Assembly (NCBI RefSeq): GCF_900637865.1 | Contig: NZ_LR134422.1 | Span: 1-64,000 of the forward strand | Length of the DNA: 64,000 nucleotides | Source of the DNA: Legionella adelaidensis | GTDB taxonomy: Bacteria; Pseudomonadota; Gammaproteobacteria; Legionellales; Legionellaceae | Direction of reading: 5' to 3' | In this document: positions 43,438 to 55,026 of the stretch, one piece after another | Layout of the letters: every line of letters starts with the position of its first letter | How positions within the stretch are numbered: position 1 is the stretch's first letter | Notes under the pieces: model-generated | Seen by the model: the letters and a program-made list of their open reading frames with translations, nothing else | What the model was told of the DNA's origin: nothing | The model's database searches: none | Position numbers and translations under genes: made by a program

Positions 43438-44883
43438 TTACTCCGTAGAGGTCCCCCCTACCGTTAAAGCATCAATCTTCAACGTTGGCTGTCCCACTCC
43501 AACAGGTACTGATTGTCCGTCTTTCCCGCAAACCCCAATTCCATCATCTAAAGCTAAATCATTTCCTATCATACTTATTTGTTTCATTACCTCAGGTCCA
43601 TTTCCTATTAAAGTAGCCCCTTTAACAGGTCTTGTAATCTTTCCATTTTCGATAAGATAGGCTTCACTCGCGGTAAACACGAATTGCCCAGAGGTAATAT
43701 CAACTTGTCCACCGCCAAAATTAACTGCATATAAACCATTTTTGACGGATTGAATAATTTCTTGCGGATCATGCTTTCCGGCCAACATATAGGTATTCGT
43801 CATTCTAGGCATAGGGACGTGTGCGTAAGATTCTCTGCGACAATTGCCAGTGGGTTGCATACCCATCAGTTTGGCATTCATCTTATCCTGCATATAATTC
43901 ACTAATACCCCATCATCAATCAATGTAGTGCATTGGGAAGGTGTCCCTTCATCGTCTACGGTTAAAGAGCCTCTTCGATTAGGCAAAGTACCATCATCTA
44001 CAACAGTTACCCCTTTTGCCGCAACTTGTTGGCCTATTTTCCCAGAAAATGCAGATAATCCTTTACGATTAAAGTCTCCCTCTAACCCATGGCCGACTGC
44101 TTCGTGCAGTAAAACACCAGGCCAACCGGGTCCCAGGACTACCGGCATTAACCCGGCGGGAGCAGGCCCGGCGTTTAAATTTACTAATGCTTCACGCACT
44201 GCTTCCCTGGCATAGTGAAGGGCTTTCTCTTTTTCGAGAAAGTAAGTGTAAGGAACCCTTCCACCCCCGCCAGAGCGCCCTGCCTCTCTTCTTCCTTTTT
44301 CTTCCACAATTACATTGACTTGAATGCTCACAAGCGGTCTAACATCCGCTACCATTTGACCTTGCATACCCGCTACCATTACCACTTCATAGCATCCACT
44401 TAAAGAAGCATTGACTTGGATTACGCGGGGGTCTATTCGCCGTGCTTCTCTATCTATCATTTCTAGTAATTTAATTTTCTCTTGCTTGCTCATCCCTTCT
44501 ATCGGGTTAATATCTTGATAACGCGCAATCGGCGAACTAGTCACTTTTAAGGTTTGCGTTGCTTGTTGTCCAGTATAAGCAATAGAGCGTGCCGCATTCG
44601 CCGCCCGCTCAAGAGCAGGGAGTAATATATCGTCACAATAAGCATAACCTGTTTTTTCACCGCAAACAGCACGTACGCCTACACCACGGTCAATAGAATA
44701 ACTTCCACTCTTTACCTCCGAATCTTCCAGAAACCAGGATTCATAGCTGCACGTTTGAAAATATAAATCAGCATCATCTATATTATGTTTGGTCATACTC
44801 TTGATTAGTTTTTCCAAACTTGACTCATCCAATGATGCCGGTTTCAGTAATAAATCTTTGGCAATATTTAATGCTAACTTCAT
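43438..44883 (-). CDS. tldD: Metalloprotease TldD
   Basis: 481 aa, full length. The zinc-binding H-E-x-x-x-H motif is [11 protein letters not shown] near residue 259, followed by [20 protein letters not shown]. With TldE, this enzyme degrades unfolded peptides and processes antitoxins and microcins. Its start overlaps the nitrilase stop by four bases (ATGA), and the nitrilase-tldD pair is common in gammaproteobacteria. No tldE (pmbA) is present here, as is usual. Confidence 0.95.
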   Translation of the reverse strand: MKLALNIAKDLLLKPASLDESSLEKLIKSMTKHNIDDADLYFQTCSYESWFLEDSEVKSGSYSIDRGVGVRAVCGEKTGYAYCDDILLPALERAANAARSIAYTGQQATQTLKVTSSPIARYQDINPIEGMSKQEKIKLLEMIDREARRIDPRVIQVNASLSGCYEVVMVAGMQGQMVADVRPLVSIQVNVIVEEKGRREAGRSGGGGRVPYTYFLEKEKALHYAREAVREALVNLNAGPAPAGLMPVVLGPGWPGVLLHEAVGHGLEGDFNRKGLSAFSGKIGQQVAAKGVTVVDDGTLPNRRGSLTVDDEGTPSQCTTLIDDGVLVNYMQDKMNAKLMGMQPTGNCRRESYAHVPMPRMTNTYMLAGKHDPQEIIQSVKNGLYAVNFGGGQVDITSGQFVFTASEAYLIENGKITRPVKGATLIGNGPEVMKQISMIGNDLALDDGIGVCGKDGQSVPVGVGQPTLKIDALTVGGTSTE

Positions 44884-45695
44884 ATAGCTATCCTAAATTT
44901 ATGATGATTATTGCAGGGGAAGTCCTTTCTTAAACGATGTAAACGTTCTAAGTCTATATCAGCTATTAGAATGCCTGTTCCATTTTCCTTCTCCATGACT
45001 ACCTTCCCCCAAGGCTCCACAATCATACTATGTCCATAGGTATGCCTACCATTTTCATGAACACCTCCTTGATTGGGTGCTAAAACGTAGCAAAGGTTTT
45101 CTATGGCTCTGGCTCGCAATAATACTTCCCAGTGGGCAATACCTGTTATTGCAGTAAAAGCCGAAGGGACAGATAATATTTCCGCGCCCTTTATTACTAA
45201 TTGTTGATATAACTCTGGAAAACGCAAGTCGTAGCACACACTAAGACCAATTTTTCCAACTGGCGTATCGACCACCACGACTTCATTGCCCGGCTCAACG
45301 GTTAGAGATTCTTGATGAGATTCTTTCTCCGAGACAGTAACATCAAATAAGTGGATTTTGTTATATCGGGCCACACAATCGCCTCTATGATCATAAACCA
45401 AACAGCTTGCATTCACGCGCTCACTTGCGGTTTTAATCGGGATTGTCCCCGCGATAACCCAAATTCCAAATTTAGCAGCTAAATCTTTAATTTTATCTTG
45501 TATTGGACCACTGCCATAAGATTCAGCAACAGTAAATTTATCCGTCTCTTTAAGTCCCATAAAAGCAAAATTTTCCGGCAATAAAATTAAATCCACGGCT
45601 TCTGTTTTAGCTATGTGAAAAAAATCTTCCACTTTTTGTAAGTTTTTTTCTACATTAACAGTGGATACCATCTGTGCAACGCCGATTTTCCCCAT
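44880..45695 (-). CDS. Carbon-nitrogen hydrolase (nitrilase superfamily, NIT1/YbeM-like)
   Basis: 271 aa. The catalytic Glu-Lys-Cys triad is visible: LPENFAF near residue 41, RYNKIHLFD near 112, and [12 protein letters not shown] near 150. Members of this branch are deaminated-glutathione or omega-amidases. It is translationally coupled to tldD. Confidence 0.9.
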   Translation of the reverse strand: MGKIGVAQMVSTVNVEKNLQKVEDFFHIAKTEAVDLILLPENFAFMGLKETDKFTVAESYGSGPIQDKIKDLAAKFGIWVIAGTIPIKTASERVNASCLVYDHRGDCVARYNKIHLFDVTVSEKESHQESLTVEPGNEVVVVDTPVGKIGLSVCYDLRFPELYQQLVIKGAEILSVPSAFTAITGIAHWEVLLRARAIENLCYVLAPNQGGVHENGRHTYGHSMIVEPWGKVVMEKENGTGILIADIDLERLHRLRKDFPCNNHHKFRIAI

Positions 45696-45868
45696 ACTGT
45701 CCCCCTATCAAAAGAGAAGATTGATTATGCATGAGATCAAAAAAATAAAAAGTAGAATGGCCCCAAAGTCCCACAATTTTTATAAATTAGGACTTGAATA
45801 CCTCTTCTTAATCTCCATATACTGAGGTATGTATGCTAAAATATACAAATAAACTTCTGGAGTTATCA

Positions 45869-46543
45869 ATGAATAGAAACAGTGTTTCCGTTATACACAG
45901 AACGGAGTCGGTATTAGCCACTAATAAAGTACTACGTAATACCTACTTGTTACTTGGTTTAACCTTCTTATTTAGTGCTCTTTGTGCCTTTATAGCTTTT
46001 TCTACAAATGCACGTCCAATGAACCCCCTTTTGTTTATTGTGGGCGCTTATGGTCTCATGTTCCTAACCAGTGCTTTACGCAATAGTGCCGCCGGTTTAC
46101 TTGCTGTTTTTGCTTTTACCGGTTTTATGGGCTATGCCTTAGGTCCTATTCTTAGCTTTTATATTGCAAATTTTGCAAATGGTCCACAATTAGTAGGTAC
46201 CGCATTAGGGGCGACAGGTCTCATTTTCTTTGCATTATCAGGGTATGCATTGGTAAGCCGTAAAGATTTTAGCTATCTTGGTGGCTTTCTTTTTGCTGCT
46301 TCCATGGTTGCATTACTAGCAATTATTGCCAGCATTTTCTTCCCTATTCCTGCGTTGTCTCTGGGAATATCTGCCGCTTTTGTATTAATTTCCTCTGGTC
46401 TTATTCTCTTACAGACTAGCCAAATTATCCATGGTGGAGAAACAAATTACATTTTAGCTACCGTCACCTTATTCGTTTCTATCTACAACTTGTTCATTAG
46501 CCTGCTTAATCTTTTAGGCGCTTTTTCTGGTAGAGACAATTAA
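45869..46543 (+). CDS. Bax inhibitor-1/YccA-family membrane protein
   Basis: 224 aa from the ATG at 45869, with GGAG eight bases upstream. A start at 45833 with GAGG is also possible; 45869 gives the N-terminus usual for this family (VLATNKVLRNTYLLLGLTF). Seven hydrophobic helices follow, ending LLNLLGAFSGRDN. In E. coli YccA inhibits the FtsH protease; the eukaryotic relatives are calcium-leak channels. Confidence 0.9.
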   Translation: MNRNSVSVIHRTESVLATNKVLRNTYLLLGLTFLFSALCAFIAFSTNARPMNPLLFIVGAYGLMFLTSALRNSAAGLLAVFAFTGFMGYALGPILSFYIANFANGPQLVGTALGATGLIFFALSGYALVSRKDFSYLGGFLFAASMVALLAIIASIFFPIPALSLGISAAFVLISSGLILLQTSQIIHGGETNYILATVTLFVSIYNLFISLLNLLGAFSGRDN

Positions 46544-46715
46544 AGTCACGGGAACCTATCCCATTGCTGTATAAAATTTCAGCTTACTTACGGCGCGACT
46601 CGGTTGCACGATGATCCGAGCCGCGACCGTGAGGAGCGGAAATTTGTTTTCGCGAGACACTCTAATATACAAAGGTATGCATCACCATGAGCCCTCTTTT
46701 TAAAAGAAGAACACC

Positions 46716-47720
46716 ATGCGTCTACAACAAAATGTAGATTTACTCCACTTAAACACATTGCAATTACGAGCGGTTGCGTCTAATTACATTGTTTTAAATC
46801 AACTAGCACAATTAGAAGAAATTTACCTAGCCATTCAAAATTACGCGCACTTTCTGGTTCTAGGGGGTGGAAGCAACTTAATTTTACCGCCTCTGTATAA
46901 AGGCTTGGTCGTTCATAACCAATTACACGGCATTACTATTAATGAAAATGGTGATGAGCGCTTTGTAACGGCGATGGCCGGAGAAAATTGGGATGATTTT
47001 GTAGCTTATTGTTGTGGGCAAGGTGCTTATGGATTAGAAAACTTAAGTTTAATTCCTGGCACCGTGGGTGCCTCTCCTATTCAAAATATTGGAGCTTATG
47101 GGGTAGAAGTAAAAGACTTTATTCAGGAAGTCCTGGTATATGATTTAAATAGAAGACAATTAGTTAACCTTAGTAATAAGGATTGTAATTTTACCTACCG
47201 TAATAGCTTATTAAAAAATAATCCCCGTTATATAGTCCTTAGTGTCAGCTTTAAGTTATCCAACAAACCCCTCTTAAATCTAAGCTATGGTGATGTTGCC
47301 CAGAGAATTTCAAATATTGCCAACCCTACACCCAAGGATTTACGCCAGGTAATCATTACCATCCGCCAAAGTAAACTCCCTGATCCGCGTGAACTAGGTA
47401 ATGTGGGAAGTTTTTTTCACAACCCCATATTAACGCAAGAAAAAGTCCAAATACTATTAGGTAAATATCCAAAGCTACCTACTTTTCCAACCGCAAGTCC
47501 CGACAATATTAAAATTTCAGCGGGATGGTTGATTGACAATTTAGGTTTGAAAGGATTACGCCGTGGGAATGTGGGAGTCTATGAAAAGCAAGCCCTCGTT
47601 TTAATCAATTATGGTTCTGCCTACCAATCAGAGCTACTTGATTTTGCTGCTTGGATTCAATCCCAAGTGTATGAACACTACGATTTACAGCTTAATATTG
47701 AGCCAATTATTGTAAGTTAA
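46716..47720 (+). CDS. murB: UDP-N-acetylenolpyruvoylglucosamine reductase (MurB)
   Basis: 334 aa, the type I length. FAD-binding features GGGSNLIL near residue 48 and LSLIPGTVGASPIQNIGAYG near 110; the proton-donor Ser is in NVGSFFHNP near 230. It reduces the enolpyruvyl group to give UDP-MurNAc in peptidoglycan synthesis. It stands alone here. Confidence 0.95.
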   Translation: MRLQQNVDLLHLNTLQLRAVASNYIVLNQLAQLEEIYLAIQNYAHFLVLGGGSNLILPPLYKGLVVHNQLHGITINENGDERFVTAMAGENWDDFVAYCCGQGAYGLENLSLIPGTVGASPIQNIGAYGVEVKDFIQEVLVYDLNRRQLVNLSNKDCNFTYRNSLLKNNPRYIVLSVSFKLSNKPLLNLSYGDVAQRISNIANPTPKDLRQVIITIRQSKLPDPRELGNVGSFFHNPILTQEKVQILLGKYPKLPTFPTASPDNIKISAGWLIDNLGLKGLRRGNVGVYEKQALVLINYGSAYQSELLDFAAWIQSQVYEHYDLQLNIEPIIVS

Positions 47721-47785
47721 TTTAGGTTAAAAACCCTATCATCAGTAACGTACCCTTGAACGCTTCGCTGCAATCAAGGCTACTT

Positions 47786-48523
47786 TCATATTTTTCTTGC
47801 CTCTCGCATTAACTGGCGCATCATAATTACAGCCTCTTTCAAACCAATAAAAAGAGCTTGTGCAATAATAGCGTGCCCAATATTCAATTCATTCAGTTCT
47901 TTAATAGCTGCAACAGGTTTTACATTATGATAATGCAAGCCATGGCCGGCGTTGACAATAAGGTTTAACTTGGCAGCATGTTCAGCCGCTTCTTTTATTC
48001 TATCTAACTCTCTGGCTTCAGCCATGGGAGTATTGGCTTCCGCGTAACAACCCGTATGCAGTTCAATTGCCGGGGCTCCTAGCTCTCTGGCAGCCTCTAT
48101 TTGCCTGATATCCGGGTCGATAAAAAGAGAAACTTCGCTACCTATAGCGGTGAGCCGTTTAATAGCTTTTTCAACGAGCTTGTAATGAGTAATGACATCC
48201 AAACCACCTTCAGTAGTTAACTCTTCTCTTTTTTCTGGTACCAAACAAGCATGCTCCGGTTTAATTTCTTCAGCAAAATCAAGCATGGCATCCGTAACTG
48301 CTAACTCTAAATTCATTCTTGTCTGCAATACTTCCTTAATCAATCGCACATCACGTTCTTGAATGTGGCGTAAATCTTCACGCATATGGAGGGTAATCCC
48401 GTCAGCACCGGCTTCTTCGGCATCCATAGCAGCTTTTACAGGATCAGGATAACGAGTGCCCCTTGCCTGGCGTAAAGTAGCCACATGGTCAATATTAACC
48501 CCTAGAAATAAATCGTTTGACAT
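47786..48523 (-). CDS. pdxJ: Pyridoxine 5'-phosphate synthase
   Basis: 245 aa. Recognisable PdxJ sequence: [19 protein letters not shown] at the start, [14 protein letters not shown], and [10 protein letters not shown]. It condenses 1-deoxyxylulose 5-phosphate and aminoacetone phosphate to pyridoxine phosphate. It follows the NUDIX gene by 11 bases on the same strand. Confidence 0.95.
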   Translation of the reverse strand: MSNDLFLGVNIDHVATLRQARGTRYPDPVKAAMDAEEAGADGITLHMREDLRHIQERDVRLIKEVLQTRMNLELAVTDAMLDFAEEIKPEHACLVPEKREELTTEGGLDVITHYKLVEKAIKRLTAIGSEVSLFIDPDIRQIEAARELGAPAIELHTGCYAEANTPMAEARELDRIKEAAEHAAKLNLIVNAGHGLHYHNVKPVAAIKELNELNIGHAIIAQALFIGLKEAVIMMRQLMREARKI

Positions 48524-48534
48524 ACATACCTTCC

Positions 48535-49134
48535 TTACATGTTCTTATTGGCGCGGAACCAATTGAGCATTAGTAATGTACCCGTATCCAGAATTTTACA
48601 TTCTTCTAGTAGAGAAAAAGTTTTTTCTCTACTAACTACATGGGTCAAAATATCCTCCGATTCTACCCCATAATACCCAGCTTTAGGCTCATCTTCTGTT
48701 TGAGCATAAAAATAGTGGGTTTTTTCTGTCATTAAGCCAGGACTTCGATAGGCGGTAGCTATTTTTTCCAATTTAGTAACCTCAAGTCCGGCTTCTTCCT
48801 TAACCTCCAAGCAAGCAATCTCTTGGGGCGATTTTTCTTTATCAATCGTTCCTGCTATACATTCTATAAAATAAGGATCATCATTCGATTTATTGAGAAA
48901 AACACCCGGTCTAAATTGTTGACAGAAAACAAAACTATCCACGGTGGTAGCATAAATTAATACCATCACGGAGTCTCTGCTTATCATTACTTCTCTTTCG
49001 AAATGCAGAGGCTTCTTATCAGGATCTAAATTATCCGCTTTAATTTCATATTTATTAACAGAAAAATACCCTTTAAATATTTGTTTTTCTGAACAAATAA
49101 TCGCTTTCCTGGCGCTATTTTCCTTTTTTAACAT
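48535..49134 (-). CDS. NUDIX hydrolase, NUDT14/UDP-sugar diphosphatase-like
   Basis: 199 aa. The NUDIX box reads [20 protein letters not shown] followed by AGL. The metal-binding E-x-x-E-E core is intact, but the first Glu is Lys and the usual Arg of REUXEE is Leu; NUDT14-like enzymes have a similar ACKEAWEE box. Likely substrates are nucleoside diphosphate sugars or ADP-ribose. It overlaps the der 3' end by 20 bases, so it is co-translated. Confidence 0.8.
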   Translation of the reverse strand: MLKKENSARKAIICSEKQIFKGYFSVNKYEIKADNLDPDKKPLHFEREVMISRDSVMVLIYATTVDSFVFCQQFRPGVFLNKSNDDPYFIECIAGTIDKEKSPQEIACLEVKEEAGLEVTKLEKIATAYRSPGLMTEKTHYFYAQTEDEPKAGYYGVESEDILTHVVSREKTFSLLEECKILDTGTLLMLNWFRANKNM

Positions 49135-50500
49135 GTTTCATTAACCTTTTTTTTCGTTGAATTTGCCGTGGTGTTAATTTATTTTTTTTATCCTTATAAG
49201 GATTTTCACTACTTTTAAATTCTAACTTTAAAGGTGTGCCTATCAAGCGCAAATGTTCTGTGAAGGAATTCATCAAATAGCGTTTATAACTATCCGGGAG
49301 CGAATTGACTTGATTGCCGTGTATAACTACTACAGGAGGATTATGTCCTCCGGCATGGGCATAGCGTAATTTTATACGTCTCCCTTTGACTAAAGGGGGT
49401 GTATGTTCGTTAACTATATCTTGTAGAAGACGGGTTAAGCGGGGTGTTGAAAAAGTTTGCATTGCTGAATTATATGCTTCATTAATATCTTTAAAGAGCA
49501 ATCCAACACCGGTTCCATGTAAAGCTGAAATAAAGCGCATTTTGGCAAAATGAGCGAATTGAAGCCTTCTAGCAATTTCCTGACGCACAGATTCTTTATG
49601 ATCTTCGCTCAGCCCATCCCATTTATTAACGGCAATGACCAAGCCTTTACCAGCTTCAACAATAAAGCCCAGCAAATGCAGATCCTGTTCAGTAATGCCC
49701 TCTTTGGCGTCAATTACCATTAAACAAACATTCGCCTCTTTAATGGATTGTAAAGTTTTTATTACTGAAAATTTTTCAACTTTCTCATCAATGCGCGATC
49801 GTCTGCGAATACCAGCCGTATCGATTAAAGTAAATTTAGTGCCTTCTCGTTCAAAAGGAATGGCAATACTATCACGCGTAGTACCGGGAAGATCATAAAC
49901 AACCACTCTCTCCTCCCCTAAAATGCGGTTGATTAATGTGGATTTACCAACATTGGGTCTCCCTACAAAAGCAATTTTTGTCCCTTGCTCTTCAGGCAAG
50001 GATTCCGCTTCGGGAAAATTTTGCGTGAGAATATCTAATAGAGTATAAATACCACGGCCATGTGTGGCCGAAATTGCAAAAATATTTTCAAATCCTAAAG
50101 CTTGAAATTCAGCTTTGGCAATTTCTTCATCCACGCCATCTGTTTTATTAACAATCAAATAAACTGGCTTGTTAATTTTACGTAGTTTAGTCGCAATATT
50201 TTCATCAATACCTGTTAACCCAGCTCTTCCATCCACTAAAAATAAAATATAATCCGCTTCGTCTAAAGCTTGTTCTGATTGCTTAGACATTAAAGCGTCT
50301 ACTGCGGCATCGTCCACCCCCACACCGCCAGTATCAATTAAGATATAATGTTTATCATGAAAATGGGCTTCCCCGTATTGTCTATCGCGAGTCAACCCTG
50401 GGAAATCGGCCACGAGGGCATTTTGCGTTTTGGTTAAACGATTAAATAAAGTAGATTTACCTACATTTGGCCTACCTACCAATGCAATAACTGGGATCAT
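49115..50500 (-). CDS. der: Ribosome-assembly GTPase Der (EngA)
   Basis: 461 aa. Two tandem G domains: GRPNVGKST near residue 8 with DTGG and NKTDG, and a second [13 protein letters not shown] near 178 with DTAGIRRR and NKWDG. A KH-like C-terminal domain ends in a basic tail. It is essential for 50S subunit assembly. It starts one base before the bamB stop region, in the order bamB-der seen in many gammaproteobacteria. Confidence 0.97.
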   Translation of the reverse strand: MIPVIALVGRPNVGKSTLFNRLTKTQNALVADFPGLTRDRQYGEAHFHDKHYILIDTGGVGVDDAAVDALMSKQSEQALDEADYILFLVDGRAGLTGIDENIATKLRKINKPVYLIVNKTDGVDEEIAKAEFQALGFENIFAISATHGRGIYTLLDILTQNFPEAESLPEEQGTKIAFVGRPNVGKSTLINRILGEERVVVYDLPGTTRDSIAIPFEREGTKFTLIDTAGIRRRSRIDEKVEKFSVIKTLQSIKEANVCLMVIDAKEGITEQDLHLLGFIVEAGKGLVIAVNKWDGLSEDHKESVRQEIARRLQFAHFAKMRFISALHGTGVGLLFKDINEAYNSAMQTFSTPRLTRLLQDIVNEHTPPLVKGRRIKLRYAHAGGHNPPVVVIHGNQVNSLPDSYKRYLMNSFTEHLRLIGTPLKLEFKSSENPYKDKKNKLTPRQIQRKKRLMKHVKKGK

Positions 50501-50501
50501 A

Positions 50502-51665
50502 CTATCCTACTGTTAAACGGTTTAATTGGCCGTTAGTAGTCATTACGTACAAAGATTTTCCTTGTACGGTAGGAGCAATATCTATCGGCCCATTTACTTT
50601 TGAGCGAGCCAAGACTTCTCCATCTTGGTTGGAAAGCACATGCAAGAAACCTGTCTTATCTCCAATGATAATTTTATCGCCCATTAAAACGGGTTCTGTC
50701 AGGCCGCGCGCTTTAAAAGCTATTTGTTTCCATTTTACATTTCCCGATTGCTTGTCAAAAGCCCAGACAATATCATCGCTATCTGTAATATAGAGGGTAT
50801 GCTCATCCATAGCTAAGTTTTTATAGGTAGAAGCCGGTTTACGCCAAATAAATTGGCCATCGTTTAATGAAAGAGCTCCTATATATCCTTGATAAGTTGC
50901 CAAATAAGCGACATTGCCTCTTACAATAGGGTCGGCATCTATATCAACCAAACGTTCCACATCACTTGGACCGCTTGCAAAAGCAATACTACGCTGCCAT
51001 TCTACTGCGCCGCTCTCAAGCTCTACCGCATCTAATTTACCATCAGAAAAACCCACTAAAGCGACTTTATCAACGATAACTGGGGATGAGCTCGCTTTTA
51101 AAATTAAATTAGGAGCACCGTGATCTGCCGTCCAGAGCTTTTCACCGGTCTTGGCATTAAAGGCATATAGCTTACCATTTATCGTTTTTGCAATTACTTT
51201 GCCATTATAAATAACGGGTTTAGATAAAATGTCTCCCGCTACTTTTACCTGCCATACTTTTTCCCCGTTCTTTTGGTTTAATAAAACTAAAGAAGAAGAA
51301 TCAGTACCTACGGCCAGGTAGCCTTGCCCTAAAGATGGCCCACTAATGATGGTATCATTCAAATTTTGCGACCATAGGGTGTGACCGTTATTCTTGTTGG
51401 TGGCTTTTATTAATCCGCTAGTATCTGCGGTGTAAATAATATCACCACTAATTTCCGGTTTTAATTTTAAATAGGTAGCTGATTTAGACGCTTTACCAAC
51501 AGGAACAGACCATTTTTCTGACAAAGAAAGCTTTGATTCAACAGGCTTTAAAGCAGCTGGCTTTGGGGTATTATCTTTTCCAAACACATAGTCATCAACG
51601 GTACTGCAAGATTGTAAAAGTAAACATAAACTGATTAGCAATAAATTTTTTTTAATGACAGACAT
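50502..51665 (-). CDS. bamB: Outer-membrane assembly lipoprotein BamB
   Basis: 387 aa. An N-terminal lipoprotein signal ends LLLQSC (Cys near residue 20). The rest forms PQQ-like beta-propeller repeats, e.g. [27 protein letters not shown] and GNVKWKQI. It is a scaffold of the BAM complex that inserts beta-barrels in the outer membrane. It lies 16 bases downstream of yfgM. Confidence 0.93.
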   Translation of the reverse strand: MSVIKKNLLLISLCLLLQSCSTVDDYVFGKDNTPKPAALKPVESKLSLSEKWSVPVGKASKSATYLKLKPEISGDIIYTADTSGLIKATNKNNGHTLWSQNLNDTIISGPSLGQGYLAVGTDSSSLVLLNQKNGEKVWQVKVAGDILSKPVIYNGKVIAKTINGKLYAFNAKTGEKLWTADHGAPNLILKASSSPVIVDKVALVGFSDGKLDAVELESGAVEWQRSIAFASGPSDVERLVDIDADPIVRGNVAYLATYQGYIGALSLNDGQFIWRKPASTYKNLAMDEHTLYITDSDDIVWAFDKQSGNVKWKQIAFKARGLTEPVLMGDKIIIGDKTGFLHVLSNQDGEVLARSKVNGPIDIAPTVQGKSLYVMTTNGQLNRLTVG

Positions 51666-51681
51666 TCATAACCTCATTCAA

Positions 51682-52359
51682 TTAAGCAGGCTTGGTAGTT
51701 GTGGAATTTGCTTGCATCGATTGCGTTAGCGCAGCCAATTCGTTAGTTTTCATTTCTAAAAAGACATTACCCATTCCCTGCGTTTGGACTTCATTAATTG
51801 CCTTTCTATATGCGGCTATTGCCTCAAAATATTTACCAGTTTCGGCATACACATCACCTTTAATTTCATTAACTACCGAACTATATGCCGTATCATTTAT
51901 CTGACTTAATTCACTTAAAGCTTTATCATAAGATTTGTCAGCAATTAGTATTCTGGCCATTCGAATCTTTGCCACTTGTTGAAATGCAGTCATTTTGGAA
52001 TGTTTTGCCACATAATCCAGTTGCGTGATGGCATCTTGGTATTTTTCTCGTGACGTATACAATTTGGCTAATGTTAAGCGTGCGGCATCGGCATACACAG
52101 TCTCATTGTATTCTTTTAACAATTGATTAGCATACGCCCTCACTCCTTTGTTATCCTGGTTTGAAAAAGCCACTATCAAATGCTCATAGGCATTAGAAGC
52201 TTCTTGAGCTACTTTTGCTTGATGCCAGTTCCAGTATTTATACCCTGCTATCGCTAATAATATTAAAGAAGCTATAACAGTAATGACGCCATTATAACGC
52301 TGCCACCATTTTTTTATTGCTTCTATTTGCTCTTGTTCTGTCATGTAAACTGACATCAT
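51682..52359 (-). CDS. yfgM: YfgM-like TPR protein (Sec translocon/periplasmic chaperone ancillary)
   Basis: 225 aa. A short cytosolic start (MTEQEQIEAIKKWWQRYNG) precedes one TM helix at about 25-45 and a periplasmic TPR region. The sequence type and the hisS-yfgM-bamB order identify it. E. coli YfgM works with PpiD at the SecYEG translocon. The first two codons are both ATG; either could start, with AGGAGA upstream. Confidence 0.88.
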   Translation of the reverse strand: MMSVYMTEQEQIEAIKKWWQRYNGVITVIASLILLAIAGYKYWNWHQAKVAQEASNAYEHLIVAFSNQDNKGVRAYANQLLKEYNETVYADAARLTLAKLYTSREKYQDAITQLDYVAKHSKMTAFQQVAKIRMARILIADKSYDKALSELSQINDTAYSSVVNEIKGDVYAETGKYFEAIAAYRKAINEVQTQGMGNVFLEMKTNELAALTQSMQANSTTTKPA

Positions 52360-52371
52360 TTTCTCCTGGCT

Positions 52372-53646
52372 TTACTGCAAATATTGGTAAAGGGTCGTAA
52401 ATAATTCATCTTGAGGTATATTTATCTGCTCACCTGATTGGCGTAAATTTTTAATGCTGATTGTTTTTTGTTTAACCTCTTCTTCGCCTAATATTAAGGC
52501 AAGGGTCGCCCCGCTTTTATCCGCTTTTTTAAATTGGCTTTTAAAGCTTCCCCCGCTTGTATTTACTAAAATCTGCCAATTATGTTTGTCGCGTATTTTT
52601 TCCGAAATATACAAAGCTTCCAGGAGTGCATTCTCCCCGTCCGCAATCATATAAATTAATGGCAGCGAATCCCGAGTACGACTTATATCAAGTGTTTCCC
52701 TTAATAGCAATAAGCGCTCAATTCCTAAAGCAAAACCAACAGCCGGCGTGGGAGAACCTCCGAGATGCTCAACTAATTTATCATATCTTCCACCGGCACA
52801 AATGGTGGCCTGGCTACCTAATTTATCGGTTACCCATTCAAAAACGGTATGACCATAATAATCAAGACCTCTTACCAATAAAGGATTGATTGTATAGGCT
52901 ATGTTAAGTTTATCCAGTCCTGTACATAAGTCCGCAAAATGTTTTTTACTCGCCTCACTTAGAAAGCTGTTCAATTTGGGTGCATCTTGCAGTAGCGCTT
53001 GCGTCTCAGGGTTTTTACTATCGAGAATTCGTAAAGGATTTTTTTCCAAACGTCTTCTACTGTCCGCATCCAATTTTTCCACATAAGGGCGTAAATACTC
53101 AATTAATTGCTTTTTATATTCCTGTCTTTCCTGCAATTCCCCTAAGGTATTTATTTGCAAGGAAACATATTCTTCTATACCTAATTCTTTCCATATTTTT
53201 TTACATAATGCGATTAACTCAAGCTCAATCCCCGCACCTGAGATACCTAAAGCTTCAATTCCAAATTGATAAAATTGGCGATAACGCCCCTTTTGCGGCT
53301 TTTCATGCCTAAACATTGGGCCTAAATACCATAACTTTTGTTGCTGATTATGGAGTAACCCATGTTCCAAACACGCCCGTACACAACCAGCTGTGGCTTC
53401 TGGCCTTAATGTCAGGCTATCACCATTTAAATCAGTAAAAGTGTACATTTCCTTTTCTACAATATCAGTGACTTCCCCTATCGTCCGTTTAAATAATTGC
53501 GTGGTTTCAACTATAGGCAAACGAATTTCTTTATAACCATACTGGGAGGCACACTGGGTAAAAATTTTTTCAACTTCTTGCCAATGTTGACTCTGTGCAG
53601 GGAGAATATCATTCATTCCTCTTATAGCTTGGAGGCGTTCACTCAC
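52372..53646 (-). CDS. hisS: Histidyl-tRNA synthetase
   Basis: 424 aa, class II aaRS. Motif 1 and 2 segments are clear ([39 protein letters not shown]). Histidine-specific [15 protein letters not shown] and GGRYDKL follow. It overlaps rodZ by eight bases. Confidence 0.97.
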   Translation of the reverse strand: MSERLQAIRGMNDILPAQSQHWQEVEKIFTQCASQYGYKEIRLPIVETTQLFKRTIGEVTDIVEKEMYTFTDLNGDSLTLRPEATAGCVRACLEHGLLHNQQQKLWYLGPMFRHEKPQKGRYRQFYQFGIEALGISGAGIELELIALCKKIWKELGIEEYVSLQINTLGELQERQEYKKQLIEYLRPYVEKLDADSRRRLEKNPLRILDSKNPETQALLQDAPKLNSFLSEASKKHFADLCTGLDKLNIAYTINPLLVRGLDYYGHTVFEWVTDKLGSQATICAGGRYDKLVEHLGGSPTPAVGFALGIERLLLLRETLDISRTRDSLPLIYMIADGENALLEALYISEKIRDKHNWQILVNTSGGSFKSQFKKADKSGATLALILGEEEVKQKTISIKNLRQSGEQINIPQDELFTTLYQYLQ

Positions 53647-54211
53647 CTTCTTTCTCCATAGGACTATATTGATTTTGGTTTACTGAGGAAAGCAAGGAGC
53701 GCATTTTTGATAAATCAGTTAAACGTATTTCATTTTCCTTTTTAACTTCCGCAGTTTCCTCAGAATGAGTAATCGTTGCAGTTTGGGGGAACAGTTGCTC
53801 AATATCTTTGTTTTTATGCCACCAGAAAGCAACAGCGATAATAACTCCTAAAGCAAAAACCAGTGTTAACCAACGAATTATATGTTCAGCCTTGTAAGTT
53901 TCTTTCTTGGTTTGCCACAATCTTTCCACTTTACGCTCTGGCGTAGCAATTTTATTAAATGTCTCTAATAAAGGCTCGGCTGAAACATCGAGTAACTTTG
54001 CATAGGCGCGTAAATACCCCTTTATAAACACAGGCTCCGGCATATTTTCATAATCATCGGCTTCCAGTAATTCGATTAATCTAACGCGCAAATGAAGTTT
54101 GCCAGCCACGTAAGCAGTGCTATACCCTCTTTGTGTGCGAATGGCAGCTAAAGTGGCACCCGGTAGCTCTCTACGTTCTTCTAATTCATCTATGGTCATG
54201 GTGGTATTCAT
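53639..54211 (-). CDS. rodZ: RodZ-like cytoskeletal protein, short form
   Basis: 190 aa. An N-terminal HTH_25 domain spans about 15-85 ([20 protein letters not shown]), a basic juxtamembrane region leads to a TM helix at about 112-131, and only ~60 periplasmic residues follow. E. coli RodZ is about 330 aa with a C-terminal periplasmic beta domain, which is absent here. RodZ links MreB to the wall-synthesis machinery. The gene ends by overlapping hisS, so the short length is not caused by a visible frameshift. Confidence 0.88.
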   Translation of the reverse strand: MNTTMTIDELEERRELPGATLAAIRTQRGYSTAYVAGKLHLRVRLIELLEADDYENMPEPVFIKGYLRAYAKLLDVSAEPLLETFNKIATPERKVERLWQTKKETYKAEHIIRWLTLVFALGVIIAVAFWWHKNKDIEQLFPQTATITHSEETAEVKKENEIRLTDLSKMRSLLSSVNQNQYSPMEKEGE

Positions 54212-54214
54212 TTT

Positions 54215-54961
54215 TTACTCCGGTATTTCAGCATATTTCAATTGATTCAGTTGAGCTAAAAAACGTGCTTCCAAATCAGCATTTCCTTCTTTACGGGCAG
54301 CTTCTGCCCCTATAGTGAGTACTTCTTCATCCTTTAAAGCAAGCGTTGGGTATTTGGCTATAGTAGCCAGCGCCTCTTTTGTTTTATCTTGTTTTATCTC
54401 AATTTTTAAAAGCTCATAAAGCGATTGTTTACGGGTAGGATCTTGGTCTAGCGCCTTATTAAAATATACAGCTGCCTGGGTTAAATCAGGAATTTCAGTA
54501 ACGCATAACCCGGCATTTTCATAAGCTCCTGCCGTATTTTCATATTGCATATCTTTCACGGCTTTTAAAAAATATTCTTCTGCTTGCCGATATTGACCTC
54601 GTCTACATAAATACGTACCAAAATTGTTTAATTGTGCGCCACTTCCCTGCGATAAACTGATTGCTTTTTTATAGTAAACCTCAGCGTCTTTATATTGCGC
54701 GGATTTTTCTAAAAAATAGCCCATAGCGGCGTTAGCATTAGCTGAATCAGGCGCTTCTTTTAAAGCCATTAACAATTTCTTTTTTGCCCGCGGCCTGTTT
54801 CCTTGTTTTAAATAAGCCAAGCCTAGCTGTGTATTATACGCAGCAGCATTGTCTCTATTATATTTTTTACTTAAATTATCCTCATTTGCCTCATTGTTAT
54901 GTTGGCAACTAATCAATAAAAAGCATGATAGCACTGAAAGGAAACGGCGTAATTTCAACAC
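54215..54961 (-). CDS. pilF: Type IV pilus biogenesis lipoprotein PilF/PilW
   Basis: 248 aa. A lipoprotein signal (FLLISC, Cys near 19) precedes six or so TPR units, e.g. YNTQLGLAYLKQGNRPRAKK and LNNFGTYLCRRGQYRQAEEY. It helps the PilQ secretin reach the outer membrane. It lies four bases upstream of rodZ, in the conserved rlmN-pilF-rodZ order. Confidence 0.93.
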   Translation of the reverse strand: MLKLRRFLSVLSCFLLISCQHNNEANEDNLSKKYNRDNAAAYNTQLGLAYLKQGNRPRAKKKLLMALKEAPDSANANAAMGYFLEKSAQYKDAEVYYKKAISLSQGSGAQLNNFGTYLCRRGQYRQAEEYFLKAVKDMQYENTAGAYENAGLCVTEIPDLTQAAVYFNKALDQDPTRKQSLYELLKIEIKQDKTKEALATIAKYPTLALKDEEVLTIGAEAARKEGNADLEARFLAQLNQLKYAEIPE

Positions 54962-55026
54962 ACTATTCTCAGATAAAGCTTGGAAAGTTGGTAATTATAA
55001 CCTCAGGAAGAGTAGAATTAAAAATG

